A DNA stretch of 64,000 nt, taken from NCBI RefSeq assembly GCF_949628265.1, contig NC_088789.1, positions 14,686,886-14,750,885 on the forward strand, written 5' to 3'. This DNA comes from Cloeon dipterum. Its lineage: Eukaryota > Arthropoda > Insecta > Ephemeroptera > Baetidae. Both the position numbers and the translations under genes were made by a program. The notes below the pieces were generated by a model. The model made no database searches. It was not told the DNA's origin and was given only the letters and a program-made list of their open reading frames with translations. This document shows positions 14,687-24,500 of this stretch, one piece after another (position 1 is the stretch's first letter; the number at the start of each line of letters is the position of its first letter).

Positions 14687-14690
14687 ACAT
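14687..14690. other. target-site duplication, left copy (ACAT)
   Basis: ACAT directly precedes the first LTR and recurs at 15970-15973 directly after the second LTR. A 4-base duplication fits integration by an LTR-retroelement integrase and fixes the element's borders. Confidence 0.75.
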
Positions 14691-15206
14691 TGTAGGGTAC
14701 CTACATTCCGTCAAACAATGACCATTCTGCAACACACAAATTCACACAACAGACTAATCACATTGTTTGACGAGCATATATAAACCGACGCGACGCAATT
14801 CAAAGAGAGAGAATTCCTGCAGCAGCCAAGACGACCGGACCAACCCTGAGGACAAACTGGACGAGGACCCTGTAAGACGTAAAGATCACCATCGCAGCAG
14901 GACGATGAGCTTCCGTCCCCGATGTTGTCGATCGCACGCCTGGGCTTAAGCGGTACCACACTTCGGATGCTGCGCCACGCTTCACCGAAGTCCCTGACAA
15001 ACCCACTCGGACGCGTCCCGAGTCTGTATTCCGTCCCACTCTCCGAGCCTCACTACCACATCATATTCATCCACGCAGCCCAGTCTACACATTTCCGATG
15101 TCGTCCCATCAACCACAAGTCGCAGTCCACACACGCAGCCCACAACTACAGCTTTAATAAAATTCATAATATAGGAAACCACTGCGCATCGTTATTCCTT
15201 CCTATA
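14691..15206 (+). repeat. 5' LTR of the TRIM-like element
   Basis: This is the left 516-bp direct repeat. It contains a TATA box (TATATAAA, 14777-14784) and a polyadenylation signal (AATAAA, 15156-15161), the expected order within an LTR. The open frames on both strands inside it are repeated in the right LTR and are not genes. Confidence 0.92.
14777..14784 (+). promoter_or_regulatory. LTR TATA box
   Basis: TATATAAA lies about 90 bases into the LTR in a GC-moderate context and is the probable core promoter of the element. The same box is at 15540-15547 in the right LTR, from which outward transcription into flanking DNA is possible. Confidence 0.6.
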
Positions 15207-15210
15207 TATT

Positions 15211-15228
15211 TGGTGACCCCCGACGATA
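15211..15228 (+). other. primer-binding-site-like sequence
   Basis: TGGTGACCCCCGACG lies four bases downstream of the left LTR. Position and initial TGG (complement of a tRNA 3' CCA end) match a retroelement primer site. The priming tRNA cannot be named without comparing it with this species' tRNAs. Confidence 0.7.
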
Positions 15229-15453
15229 GACGCTGGATGAAGACAGCCAATTCTCAAGAATTTTTCAAACTGGAAGAGGCCGCTCAACAATTAACAAGAA
15301 TCAACAATTAGTTCAAAATGCATCGCGGCCCTCAACAATCAGGTATTTAAATTCATCCAGACAAGAACACGCAGAATTCTTCGATCAAGACCTGGCAAGT
15401 GAGATTCAAAATTTTCCACCTGCATACGACTTCCAGTCTCAGTAAGGGGCGTA

Positions 15454-15969
15454 TGTAGGGTACCTACATTCCGTCAAACAATGACCATTCTGCAACACAC
15501 AAATTCACACAACAGACTAATCACATTGTTTGACGAGCATATATAAACCGACGCGACGCAATTCAAAGAGAGAGAATTCCTGCAGCAGCCAAGACGACCG
15601 GACCAACCCTGAGGACAAACTGGACGAGGACCCTGTAAGACGTAAAGATCACCATCGCAGCAGGACGATGAGCTTCCGTCCCCGATGTTGTCGATCGCAC
15701 GCCTGGGCTTAAGCGGTACCACACTTCGGATGCTGCGCCACGCTTCACCGAAGTCCCTGACAAACCCACTCGGACGCGTCCCGAGTCTGTATTCCGTCCC
15801 ACTCTCCGAGCCTCACTACCACATCATATTCATCCACGCAGCCCAGTCTACACATTTCCGATGTCGTCCCATCAACCACAAGTCGCAGTCCACACACGCA
15901 GCCCACAACTACAGCTTTAATAAAATTCATAATATAGGAAACCACTGCGCATCGTTATTCCTTCCTATA
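15454..15969 (+). repeat. 3' LTR of the TRIM-like element
   Basis: This is the right 516-bp direct repeat, with the same length and order of motifs as the left one. A purine-rich tract immediately precedes it and the ACAT target duplication (15970-15973) follows it. Confidence 0.92.
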
Positions 15970-15973
15970 ACAT

Positions 15974-18373
15974 AAAGGTACCACAAACCTAAAAAATTGT
16001 AGTTTTACCTAATTTAACACAGCATAATTATATATCTTTAGTATTTTATATATGTAGACTCAGACTCGGCAATACTGATGTCTGTAATATACCTTAATTT
16101 TCAAATTAAACCAAAACCTTGCAATAACAAGTTATTCTGAAGATAATTGGACCGAATCCAAGAAAATTTTTGCAACCGAAAATTGCAGTAAATAATTATT
16201 TAAAAATTTTGAAGGCTAATTTGGATGCTTTAAAAAACTAAACATATATAATGAGAAATTTGAAGTAACGGAAAGATTACACAACTGAGTAAACACTTTT
16301 CGTGAAATTCTCAAGTGAGGTCGAATCATGACAGCCAAAAGATTGATTACAAACAGCCAAATAGAGCAGTAATTACCAAATTGTCGGAACGCAATTATGC
16401 AAAAGAGCTGGCCGTTGCGCACGAGGATGTTACGATTTCTGCTCACTCAATTTGCGGGATGCCTTGCAAAAGCACGCTGTCTGCTTGATTTTTATATGAT
16501 ATTTTAATTAGGCGCATGCAGTGGACGTGCTTTTTGGGCCTGTTTTCGGCCGCAGCCAAACTCAATTTGGGTTATAACGCGGAGGCATTATGAAAATGAG
16601 GAGATGAGATCAGCATCGCCGCGCCGAATGCTGAATGCGTGCGTCTGCTGCCATACATACACGAGTATTAATGTGTGCGTTATATTTATTAACCTTGTTA
16701 CCGCAGAGCGCGAGCACTTTCACCTTGCCGGCGCATCTTCTGGCAAGGCAGCCTCTTCTCTCGCACGTAATCTGACAGGCATCAAGCCTGTGTAGCGGGC
16801 GGACCAGTCATTAATTCTTCTCGCAGACCATAACTTTCCGCGGTGCGCTACACTTTGATTCGCGAAGCCACTTTTCGCGCTTCATTACGTGTCGGCTGCC
16901 GCTCTCGTTTCAAAACTTTTTGTCTGATTATGTTTACCTCCGAGGTAATAAGTGGAGTGATCGCAATTGCAAATAAATACATAATTAATCTGAGTAGTTC
17001 GCAATGAAATGATACGCTTCGGATTGATGTATAATTAGATTCTGCTTCGATATTGCAAAACGTGTAACGATCCGAACGTAGCGCAGTTCGGTTTTATTGA
17101 AGCGGCCAGGCTGCTGCTTTTCTTTTTTCAAGCATCTAATGTTCTCTCTGTCAGAAGAGAAGATGCTTGCTTGATTAGACTACCTGATTCGTCTGCAATG
17201 AGTTGTTGCGCAACTGTAATCTTACCAATGAAATCTCTACGTGCAACGCCAATTTTTCATTGAAGTTTTGATTTCAATTTTATATTTTTTGGTCGCGGTA
17301 AAATTGCACTTCGTTCAACAAACACCCAAATTTTCACTGTCGAATTGATTGTTGCCCTTTTCTTGCAACAAGGAAATTCGCGTTTGGTTGATGAAAGTTG
17401 CGTAATTTTTCCACCACCAGGACAATTTGATAAAATTCTTTAAGATGATTGAAAAATAAGTAAATTACTCACATGTAGCCTTATCACATGTCGCCATATT
17501 ATATTACTTTGGCTGTCCTTATATGCACAATAAGTCAATGATTTGCTTTGTTGCTTAGAACAGTCTTTGTTACAAATCAAATCACGTCGTTAAAATGTCA
17601 TCTTTACTCAAATTAGAGGCCAACAATTAAGAACATTTTGCATTGCTGACTGTAGCAAGTTAGCAGTTCATTGTGTTTATTGTTTGTGAAATTTAGCAAC
17701 AGTTTAACTCTATAAAAACAGTAAAAGATTAAATCAGGACCAAGGAACAGTTTAATTTCAGATTTTGCCAAATTTACCGAAATATTAAACGGTTTGTCAA
17801 TGATTTTTTTCGCTTGATTTCGATTTCTCTTGTCGCGATCTATCCAATTGTATGCGAATTATGAGCAAAATCTTCCTTTTGGTGAAATAAATCAGAGAGA
17901 AGGCTCGCCGCTTGATTGCTGGAAATAGCAAAAATGTTTTTCTTGTAAACTTTGGATTTTTGAGTCAGAGTATTTTTAAACTACATTTTACATTATGCAT
18001 GTTTAAATTAAAAAGTTACAATGGATCTTTAGCTGAAATAAATATTTTGTTGTGTCATATCTAATGTTTCATTTCTAGAGAACATTGTAAAACTTAAATT
18101 GCGTTACAAAACAATACGCGCATGTACATTTGCAGCATAAACTATTTAATTGCGAGATGAACCTTATTGCAAGAATTAATCACTCCAGCAATCGACCGCA
18201 GGCGCCGAGTCACTCACTTATTCTATGTGCAAAAAACAGATTAAAATCGCTAAGCATACAATCTGGAGCGCGAGTCTGACCGTCAAACTATCACTGCGTT
18301 CGCCTGCGTGTGCAATATGAAGATGCGCGATGATCTAATTGTTGCCCCTTCCAGCGGAGCAAAGATGAGCCGG
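15974..18373. other. intergenic, no gene seen
   Basis: AT-rich DNA between the retroelement and the cuticle-gene promoter. No exon or family signature was recognised. The 300 bases before the TATA box at 18374 presumably contain the cuticle gene's regulatory elements, but no specific site can be named with confidence. Confidence 0.5.
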
Positions 18374-18380
18374 TATAAAA
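18374..18380 (+). promoter_or_regulatory. TATA box of the cuticle-protein gene
   Basis: TATAAAA in the context CCGGTATAAAAGGCC lies 85 bases upstream of the ATG at 18459. That leaves room for a start site near 18405 and a leader of about 55 bases. Strong TATA boxes with short leaders are usual for highly expressed insect cuticle genes. Confidence 0.8.
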
Positions 18381-18458
18381 GGCCCGCCATGGACCACAAA
18401 CATCACACTCACTCTCGATTCATCCATTGCAAACAAACACAAGCACATTCGGTAGATC

Positions 18459-20140
18459 ATGAGGTTATTTATCGTGCTCAGTGCAGCTCTTTGCGTGGCG
18501 GCGGCTCAACAGGTAAGCCCGATTTTCCGAAAATTTACTACCCCGTAACATGCAACCCTAGCAGTGGTCGTTTTTCCACCAGCATAATTTCCAAAATTAT
18601 TATTCGTAATTTTTTATTGTTATAGCTGACGATGGCTTTTTATTTTATTTTTATATCTTTTTGAATAATAGTTCTCATCAAGATAATTTATTATATATTT
18701 CATTCAAATTTTAGTCCTATTATTCCCAATTCAAATTAATTTGCTCCTTTCAGGGCTACCCTCGTGGTGGACAGCAAGGATACTCCAGTGGCTATCCTTC
18801 TGGTGGACCCTCCAATGGCAACAGTTTTGGCTCAACCAACTCTCTGAACGACCAAGAATTTAATGGATATCCCGATCGCGTGGGAGAGGGCGAAGGCGAG
18901 GAAGTTGGCTCGATTCCCGGCCGTCCCGGCGAGGACTACCCCATTTACGACACTGTTCCTGAAACCTCCTTCAAATGTGAAAACCAGGAGTTCCCCGGAT
19001 ACTACGCTGACCCCGAAGCTCAATGCCAGGTATGCATAATTTTCATTTCATCCCAAATAGGCATTCATCGTATTTTTGTTGCAGGCTTTCCACATCTGCC
19101 ACTCTGAAAGCAGGACCGACAGCTTCTTGTGCCCCAACGGAACCCTGTTCAACCAGAAATACCTCGTGTGCGACTGGTACTTCAATGTCGACTGCACGCA
19201 GGCCGAGAGCTTGTGGCGCGAAACCAACGAGGCCGTCGTCAACGCCATGAAGGAGGCCGACGAGCGCATCGCCCGCGAACGCGCTTCTCAGCAGGGAGGA
19301 TACGACCGCAACGCTCAGAGCATCTCCAACGACCAGGGCTACCAGTACAGGCCCAGCAACGGCAACGGCAATGGCAACCGTGGATACTCGAACGGAGGCT
19401 CCCGCACCCCCAGTAACACCTTCAGCGCCCCCCAGAACGGCAACGGCCTGACCGCCCCCAGCGCCTCCTTCAACGCACCCGCCAGCGGCAACGGCCTGAC
19501 CGCCCCCAGCGCCTCCTACAACGCACCCGCCACCGGCAACGGCCAGCGCAATGGACAGCGTAACGGCAATGGTCAGCGCAACGGAAACGGAAGCCCCAGC
19601 CGCACCTACGGAGCCCCCTCAGCCGGCCGTGGTAATGGAAACGGAAACGGCAACGGACGCGGCTCAACCGCCATCCGCACCGGTCCCGGATTCGCCTCTG
19701 CCAGCGCCAGCATCTCTAACGGCAACTCTCGCAATGGTGGTGCCCCCAGCCAGCGTTACGGACCCCCCTCCAGCGGCAACGGCGCCAGGACCCCCAGCCA
19801 GACCTACGGAACCCCCCAGCGCAATGGCAACGGTAATGGCTACTCCAACGGCAATGGATACTCCAGCGGCAGCGGCTACTCTAACAGCAACAACCGCAAC
19901 GGCAACACCCCCAGCACCCAGTACGGAGTCCCCAGCGGCGAGGACAGTTTCGGCTCGTCGCCCAGCACCCAGTACGGTGCTCCCAGCCGCCGCCCCGTTA
20001 ACGCACTGGCCGATCCCCTCACCGATTACGATCCCGCGTCCAACGCCGGCAACTCTTTCGGTGGATCGGGAAGCGACTTCTCCGCTCCCAGCGCTCAGTA
20101 CGGAGCCCCCGACCGCTCCTACCTGCCCCCGTCCAAATAA
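18459..20140 (+). CDS. cuticular protein with one chitin-binding type-2 domain and resilin-like tail (CPAP1-like)
   Basis: Predicted secreted structural protein of the cuticle, 461 residues. Exons 18459-18512, 18754-19029 and 19085-20140 total 1386 nt; all junctions are GT-AG in phase 0. Residues 1-17 form a signal peptide (MRLFIVLSAALCVAAAQ). Residues 93-147 form a peritrophin-A/CBM14 chitin-binding domain with six cysteines at 93, 109, 115, 126, 139 and 147 and aromatic residues at FPGYY and VCDWYF. Before it is an acidic Gly-rich linker. After residue 165 the chain is a low-complexity Asn/Gly/Ser/Pro region with NGNGNG runs and repeated (T/S)PSxxYGxP units (YGAP, YGPP, YGTP, YGVP), resembling the elastic repeats of resilin. 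A single chitin-binding domain matches CPAP1 proteins, but the tail is unusually long. C-ending codon bias opens long spurious frames in the other phases. Chitin binding by the folded domain is family knowledge; elasticity of the tail is inference. Confidence 0.94.
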
Positions 20141-20256
20141 ACATGCGCCTGATTCCATGTTTGTTGTACATAACGAATGTATTAAATTATTGAACTCAAA
20201 GTAAATAACTTGCCTTTCAATGAAACCCGAACACCTTAGAGATTGAGTGATTTATT

Positions 20257-20262
20257 AATAAA
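20257..20262 (+). terminator. polyadenylation signal of the cuticle gene
   Basis: AATAAA lies 117 bases after the stop codon of the cuticle gene, in AT-rich DNA. A variant ATTAAA occurs nearer, at about 20180. Either could direct cleavage. Confidence 0.6.
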
Positions 20263-21503
20263 CTCTTGGAGAACAGCAACTTAAATTCATACATGTCAGA
20301 TAAACAATCATTGTCGAGTTGCTTTGGCATCCGTTTCTTAGAGCATCATGTTTTTATAGTTTGCAGTTTCAGCAGAGGAAAATAATTAGCACAGGGAAAT
20401 CTTCATCACAACAATCCATTTGGCAACTGCGGAAAGGAAAGTGGTGTATTTGCAAATTCCAGCTCACTCGCGAATTTGCAAACGCACTCAGGTCAAATAA
20501 TTGAGATCATGTATGTGACATCTAACATCCCGACACTTAACACTGTAGTTTGTTTCCCTCTTGAGCATAACATTTATTTACATTTGTGTCTATAGTTTAA
20601 GTAGAAGACGATTAAAATTACAATTATACATTGCGAAAGGTGTTAAAAGTGGGACAGACGCATCACATTTTCACATTCAATTTATTGCACCAGTTTTCTC
20701 ATTCAAAATTTCAAAAGCGGAAAGTGCAAAATCGGTTTTGTTTTCGTAAAATTCAGTTTGGTTTCTTGATTTTCTGGTGAATAAACTCCAATGACTTACA
20801 AAATTATTCCTTAAAACACATCTCACATGAATTGGACATTGTACTTCGCAAGAATATATAAGTGTTAAAGCTGTTCCATAGAGACAAAACATTCACACAC
20901 TTGTGACTGCAGTAACACCTGCTCATTGTGAAAGATTTAGGTTTCCATTAAATTTTCTGGACGCGATGGTACGTATCACGCAACAACCAATTGAATGAAT
21001 TTCGATCTTCTCTCGCACCGCCTTTTCTGTCCCATACTTGTTGAGTTTTATTTATTATGTGGAATTGTGCTCAGACGCACTGACCGAAGCTTCATAATTA
21101 GCGAGAAAAAAAGTCTTAAAAGTTGATCAGGCAGCATTTAGGACGGTGAGTGCAGCAACGTTATCGTAAATGCATGGTGCAGAATGTCAAAGTAAAAGCA
21201 GGTCTTGTAAATCTACTGTTCTCGCTACAAAGTGATCATTTATTATATCAAACTTTAGCTAATTGTCCTGTACCGGCGTAATTTTAACCCACGCGTGCGA
21301 GTGGGTTTGCCAAAAGATTCGTACTTTGTCTCTTATTTCCTTCGTGTAATTAAATAGCGAAATTGCCTTCCTTTGCACTCTACGGTTCGTGGTGAGCCTA
21401 CACTCCTTATTGCTACCTACCCTCTTTAAACTGATCCTACAAGGAAATTTCGTTGCAAAAATTTAGCGTTAACCCATTGACCAATTTTCTGTCTCGAACG
21501 CCC
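20263..21503. other. intergenic between two convergent genes
   Basis: The plus-strand cuticle gene and the minus-strand lectin-domain gene converge here. No exon was recognised. On the minus strand, AATAAA motifs overlap at 21047-21056, about 450 bases beyond the lectin stop codon, and are a candidate polyadenylation site for that gene. Confidence 0.5.
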
Positions 21504-24500
21504 TTAGCCGAGCAGCCTGTTCAGAATGAAGGGATAGAGGCTGCGGGCCATGTGTCGCTCTACCGGCTTCTCGTCCGTCCTCCTGCTCTTTAGGCGCTGC
21601 TCCGCCGCGATCATTTCCTCATCCGTCTCCGCGTTCAGAGTGTCCTCGGTGCTCTCCAGCTCCTCCACTTTCACACTCAACAGCACCGCCGCCTTGTCTC
21701 CACCGTGCTTCTGCCTCGCCTCCTGCAGCGCCGTCGGCTCCTCGTCCTGGAACTCGATGTCCTCTTCCTCGGTTTTGTCGCTCTCCGTCTGCATTTCAAC
21801 CGTGACTGATGAAACTGTTGGCTTCACGTGGTGCTCCTCGATCGTCTGGTGCGCCATCATCGGTGCGTGAGGGTGCATGTCAGAGATTGGACCTGAAAGA
21901 ATACCGTCGTTTAGTACGCAGGTTCATGATTATGTCTGAACACAATAAATACACTGGAATTTTCAAACTCCCTGCCCATTCATGTTTTAGGAGTTTATGT
22001 CGATCAACAATTATTTTCAATATAAACATTTAGTGATTAAATATTTTCGCATAATATGTAAAAACCCAGCATGTAAAATATTTGCTGACTCTTTAATTAT
22101 AATTTAGTTTTTGCATATCTATGATTTTTTTAATTATTTAATAGATAGGCTAATTTAAGAAAGTAATGGCACTAACACTGGCTAATGATGGTATTTTGGA
22201 AACAAACAAAAGTGGCAACGTTTTATAACCGAAAACTTAACCATATTTGTAATCAAAATAAAAATTCAAAGTACTGTGAAATTTTAAGAAAAAGGATTAT
22301 GAAGCGGAAAAGAGCTAATTTTGCAATACAAAAAAGTTTGGGTGTGCTAATTTTCACCTTGCAAGGGTGTTGGCAAGAACTGCTTTCGCCTCTGCATCAC
22401 GTGGTCCTCGGCGGACCTGATCTCCTCCGGGCCGACGTTTCTGGGCAGCCCCTGGTGCATCATAGGGTGGTGCAAGAACGGTGCCTGGCCTGGGTGGAGC
22501 TGCTGCGCCGGCGGGGCCACAATGCGCGGCAGCCCGGCTGACACGTTGTGCTGCTGAGTAATCGCGATGACCAGAGGGGGGTGGTGCGGAGGGTCGCGGT
22601 GCATTTCACCTGAGGGCACGTTCCTCGGGACGCCCGGCACGACGTGGTGCTTGGCCACGGAGATGGGCTGCAGGTTTTGCATCTGGTCGATGTCGAACTC
22701 CTGTGGGGGTGGATTAATGCCGCTCGTTTATCATCGTTTGTCAAAACGTGGCAACTGGTATTAGGTAGGTGGGAAATTTCTGCGGGAAAGAGGTGCCTGT
22801 TTGTGTACGCAGAGGATGAAAAATAGTGTTTACACATTCCGGCCTGGTTATTTTCCGGGGCAACGTGCACCTATTTCCCGGACAGAGATAAAGAGGGTGA
22901 GAGATTGAACTTTAAGGCGTCGTCTCAGGCGTATTCGCGGGCTTTTTCAATTCGCAGAAGCGACTATATTGCCTGGCAGATTTAAATTTCGGTGGAGTAG
23001 GGAGCGTGCGGTTCTAATATCCATAAAATGTGAAATTGTTTTGTTTGTGTTGCGCCGGGAAATTGGATTGAATAAATTTAAGCCTTCTTATGTTGTGTAC
23101 TCGAAGGAATTTATGGCTTCCCTGCAGCCTAGTGGGTAGACGTGAGAGCAAACAAATTTGCGAGCAGGCTTGATAAAGGACTTTTGTCTCCGCTTCTGCA
23201 GCGTACAAAATTACTATGGTTGCTCTCTTGGAAGGTAAGCTATAGGAATTTTCGAAATTGTAAAAATAAATGATTATATCCACTCATCCATATATATATA
23301 TTAAAATTTTAATTAATAAAAGGTTTTGCTGGTGCTCCCTAATAATTAAATTTATCTGGCTTCCCTATCAATGGCGTTAAACCGTCATATTTAGGGCTTA
23401 CGTGAAAAATATTTTACACTCAAATCCAGCGTTTGCGTATGACTTTTTTCTCTCCCTTCTATTCAATCGTGAAAAATAAGTGCAAACATGTGTGAATCAA
23501 GGACACGTTTTTGTTTTCAGTTGAATGATTTAGCGGATTAGCGAGTTTTGTGTTGTCCCCTGTGTTTGTAATTTACGCTCATACATGACCTGGCTTGTAA
23601 TATTCGTTTTAGAAAGGGGAGAGTAAAAATTGGATCAAACGCAAGCGCGTGAAATTTTTTGAAAGCTCTCAATTTGTATTGGTGTGGCTGTGATTTTTTG
23701 CTGTTTGAATATTTTTTAAGCTCTGGGAATGGCATCTGACGACACAATTTCATGGCATTTAAAAATCAAATTTTTTTGTTCCAAAACACCAATACTGAAA
23801 AATATTACCATTTGAAAAAATATTTTTTTCGAAAATTCCAAGCATATTTTCTAATCGTTTCAAAGATAAAAATTTTCGTTCAAACCAGCGAATTTATTAA
23901 AAAGCTTATTTAAAAAATCCCTTTTTTTTTGCTAATTTTATTTTCACACGAATGTTATTTTCTGAAACAAAACAATTTTCTCTGGAATCAACCGAATTCT
24001 GACCATTAATGTGACTAAACTTTGCAGGCCTGCTGAGCTGGTGAATATCGCTATTTTTCTAGTTACAAGTGCCATAAATTTCAATAATTAAATTTAATAC
24101 GTGTTGGGATTTGGTTTTGAAACGAGAGTAAATCTTATTACCTCTTCCTGGCCCTCGGGCCTGGTGCTAGCCTGATCGAAGTCATCGTCCTGCAACTCCT
24201 CGACCGTGATCACCCTGCTGACCGCGGCGCCATCGGTGCTGGTATCAAAGATGTGAGCGATTATCTCGACATTCATCTTGGACGACTCAGTCGGTAGGGG
24301 TTCCTTCTGCTTCTCCGGCGCCGCCTCCGTCACCGACGCCGTCTGCGCCGCCTGCTGAGTATGCGTTTCTTGCAGCGACGTCGCAGCCTCAGTGGTGGCA
24401 GCCGGCGCCTCGGAACTGCTGGAAATCGATTGCACGGACGTGGCGATTAATTTCCCGCCGCTTTTTTGCTGCTCCGTGGTCGTCTCCGGCTCGAGTCTCA

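Larger units (their letters stand above)
2681..14690. other. 12-kb gene-poor stretch upstream of the beta-subunit exon
   Basis: No exon here could be supported. The DNA is AT-rich with a few GC-richer islands (about 6000-6560, 9400-9730, 12290-12560). The island at 6000-6560 has CT/GAGA-like tracts and, read on the minus strand, a good donor (GTAAGA at about 6551-6556), so it could be a leader exon or promoter of the beta-subunit gene; this is a guess. The longest open frames (for example 9388-9726) show no family signature. A short CT tract lies at 4138-4154 and one copy of a dispersed repeat at about 11134-11233. Confidence 0.4.
14691..15969. mobile_element. non-autonomous LTR retrotransposon (TRIM-like), complete and apparently young
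   Basis: Two 516-bp direct repeats flank a 247-bp interior, and the 1279-bp unit is bounded by a 4-base target-site duplication. The repeats begin TGTAGGGTACC and end CCTTCCTATA. Four nucleotides after the left repeat comes TGGTGACCCC, a typical primer-binding-site start, and a purine-rich tract (AGTAAGGGGCG) lies just before the right repeat. The interior has a short open reading frame at its 5' end (ATG at about 15235, 24 codons) that could be a gag start, but no protease, reverse transcriptase, RNase H or integrase. It would therefore need the enzymes of a full-length relative. The two LTRs have equal length, and every open frame in one is repeated exactly 763 bases later in the other, so insertion was recent. 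Transcription direction inferred from the LTR TATA box, AATAAA and primer site is plus. The superfamily cannot be assigned without pol. Confidence 0.93.

Noticed and set aside
14711..15975. Pairs of open frames on both strands (for example the 82-codon minus-strand frames at 14711-14959 and 15474-15722).
   Set aside because: They are the same LTR sequence read twice, contain no retroviral domain, and lie across promoter and polyadenylation signals.
19551..20204. Long open frames on both strands overlapping the cuticle-protein tail (19551-20204 plus, 19664-20158 minus).
   Set aside because: They are shadows made by the repetitive C-ending codon usage of the real frame, consist of Ala/Pro/Thr or Gly/Val runs, and lack a proper start context.
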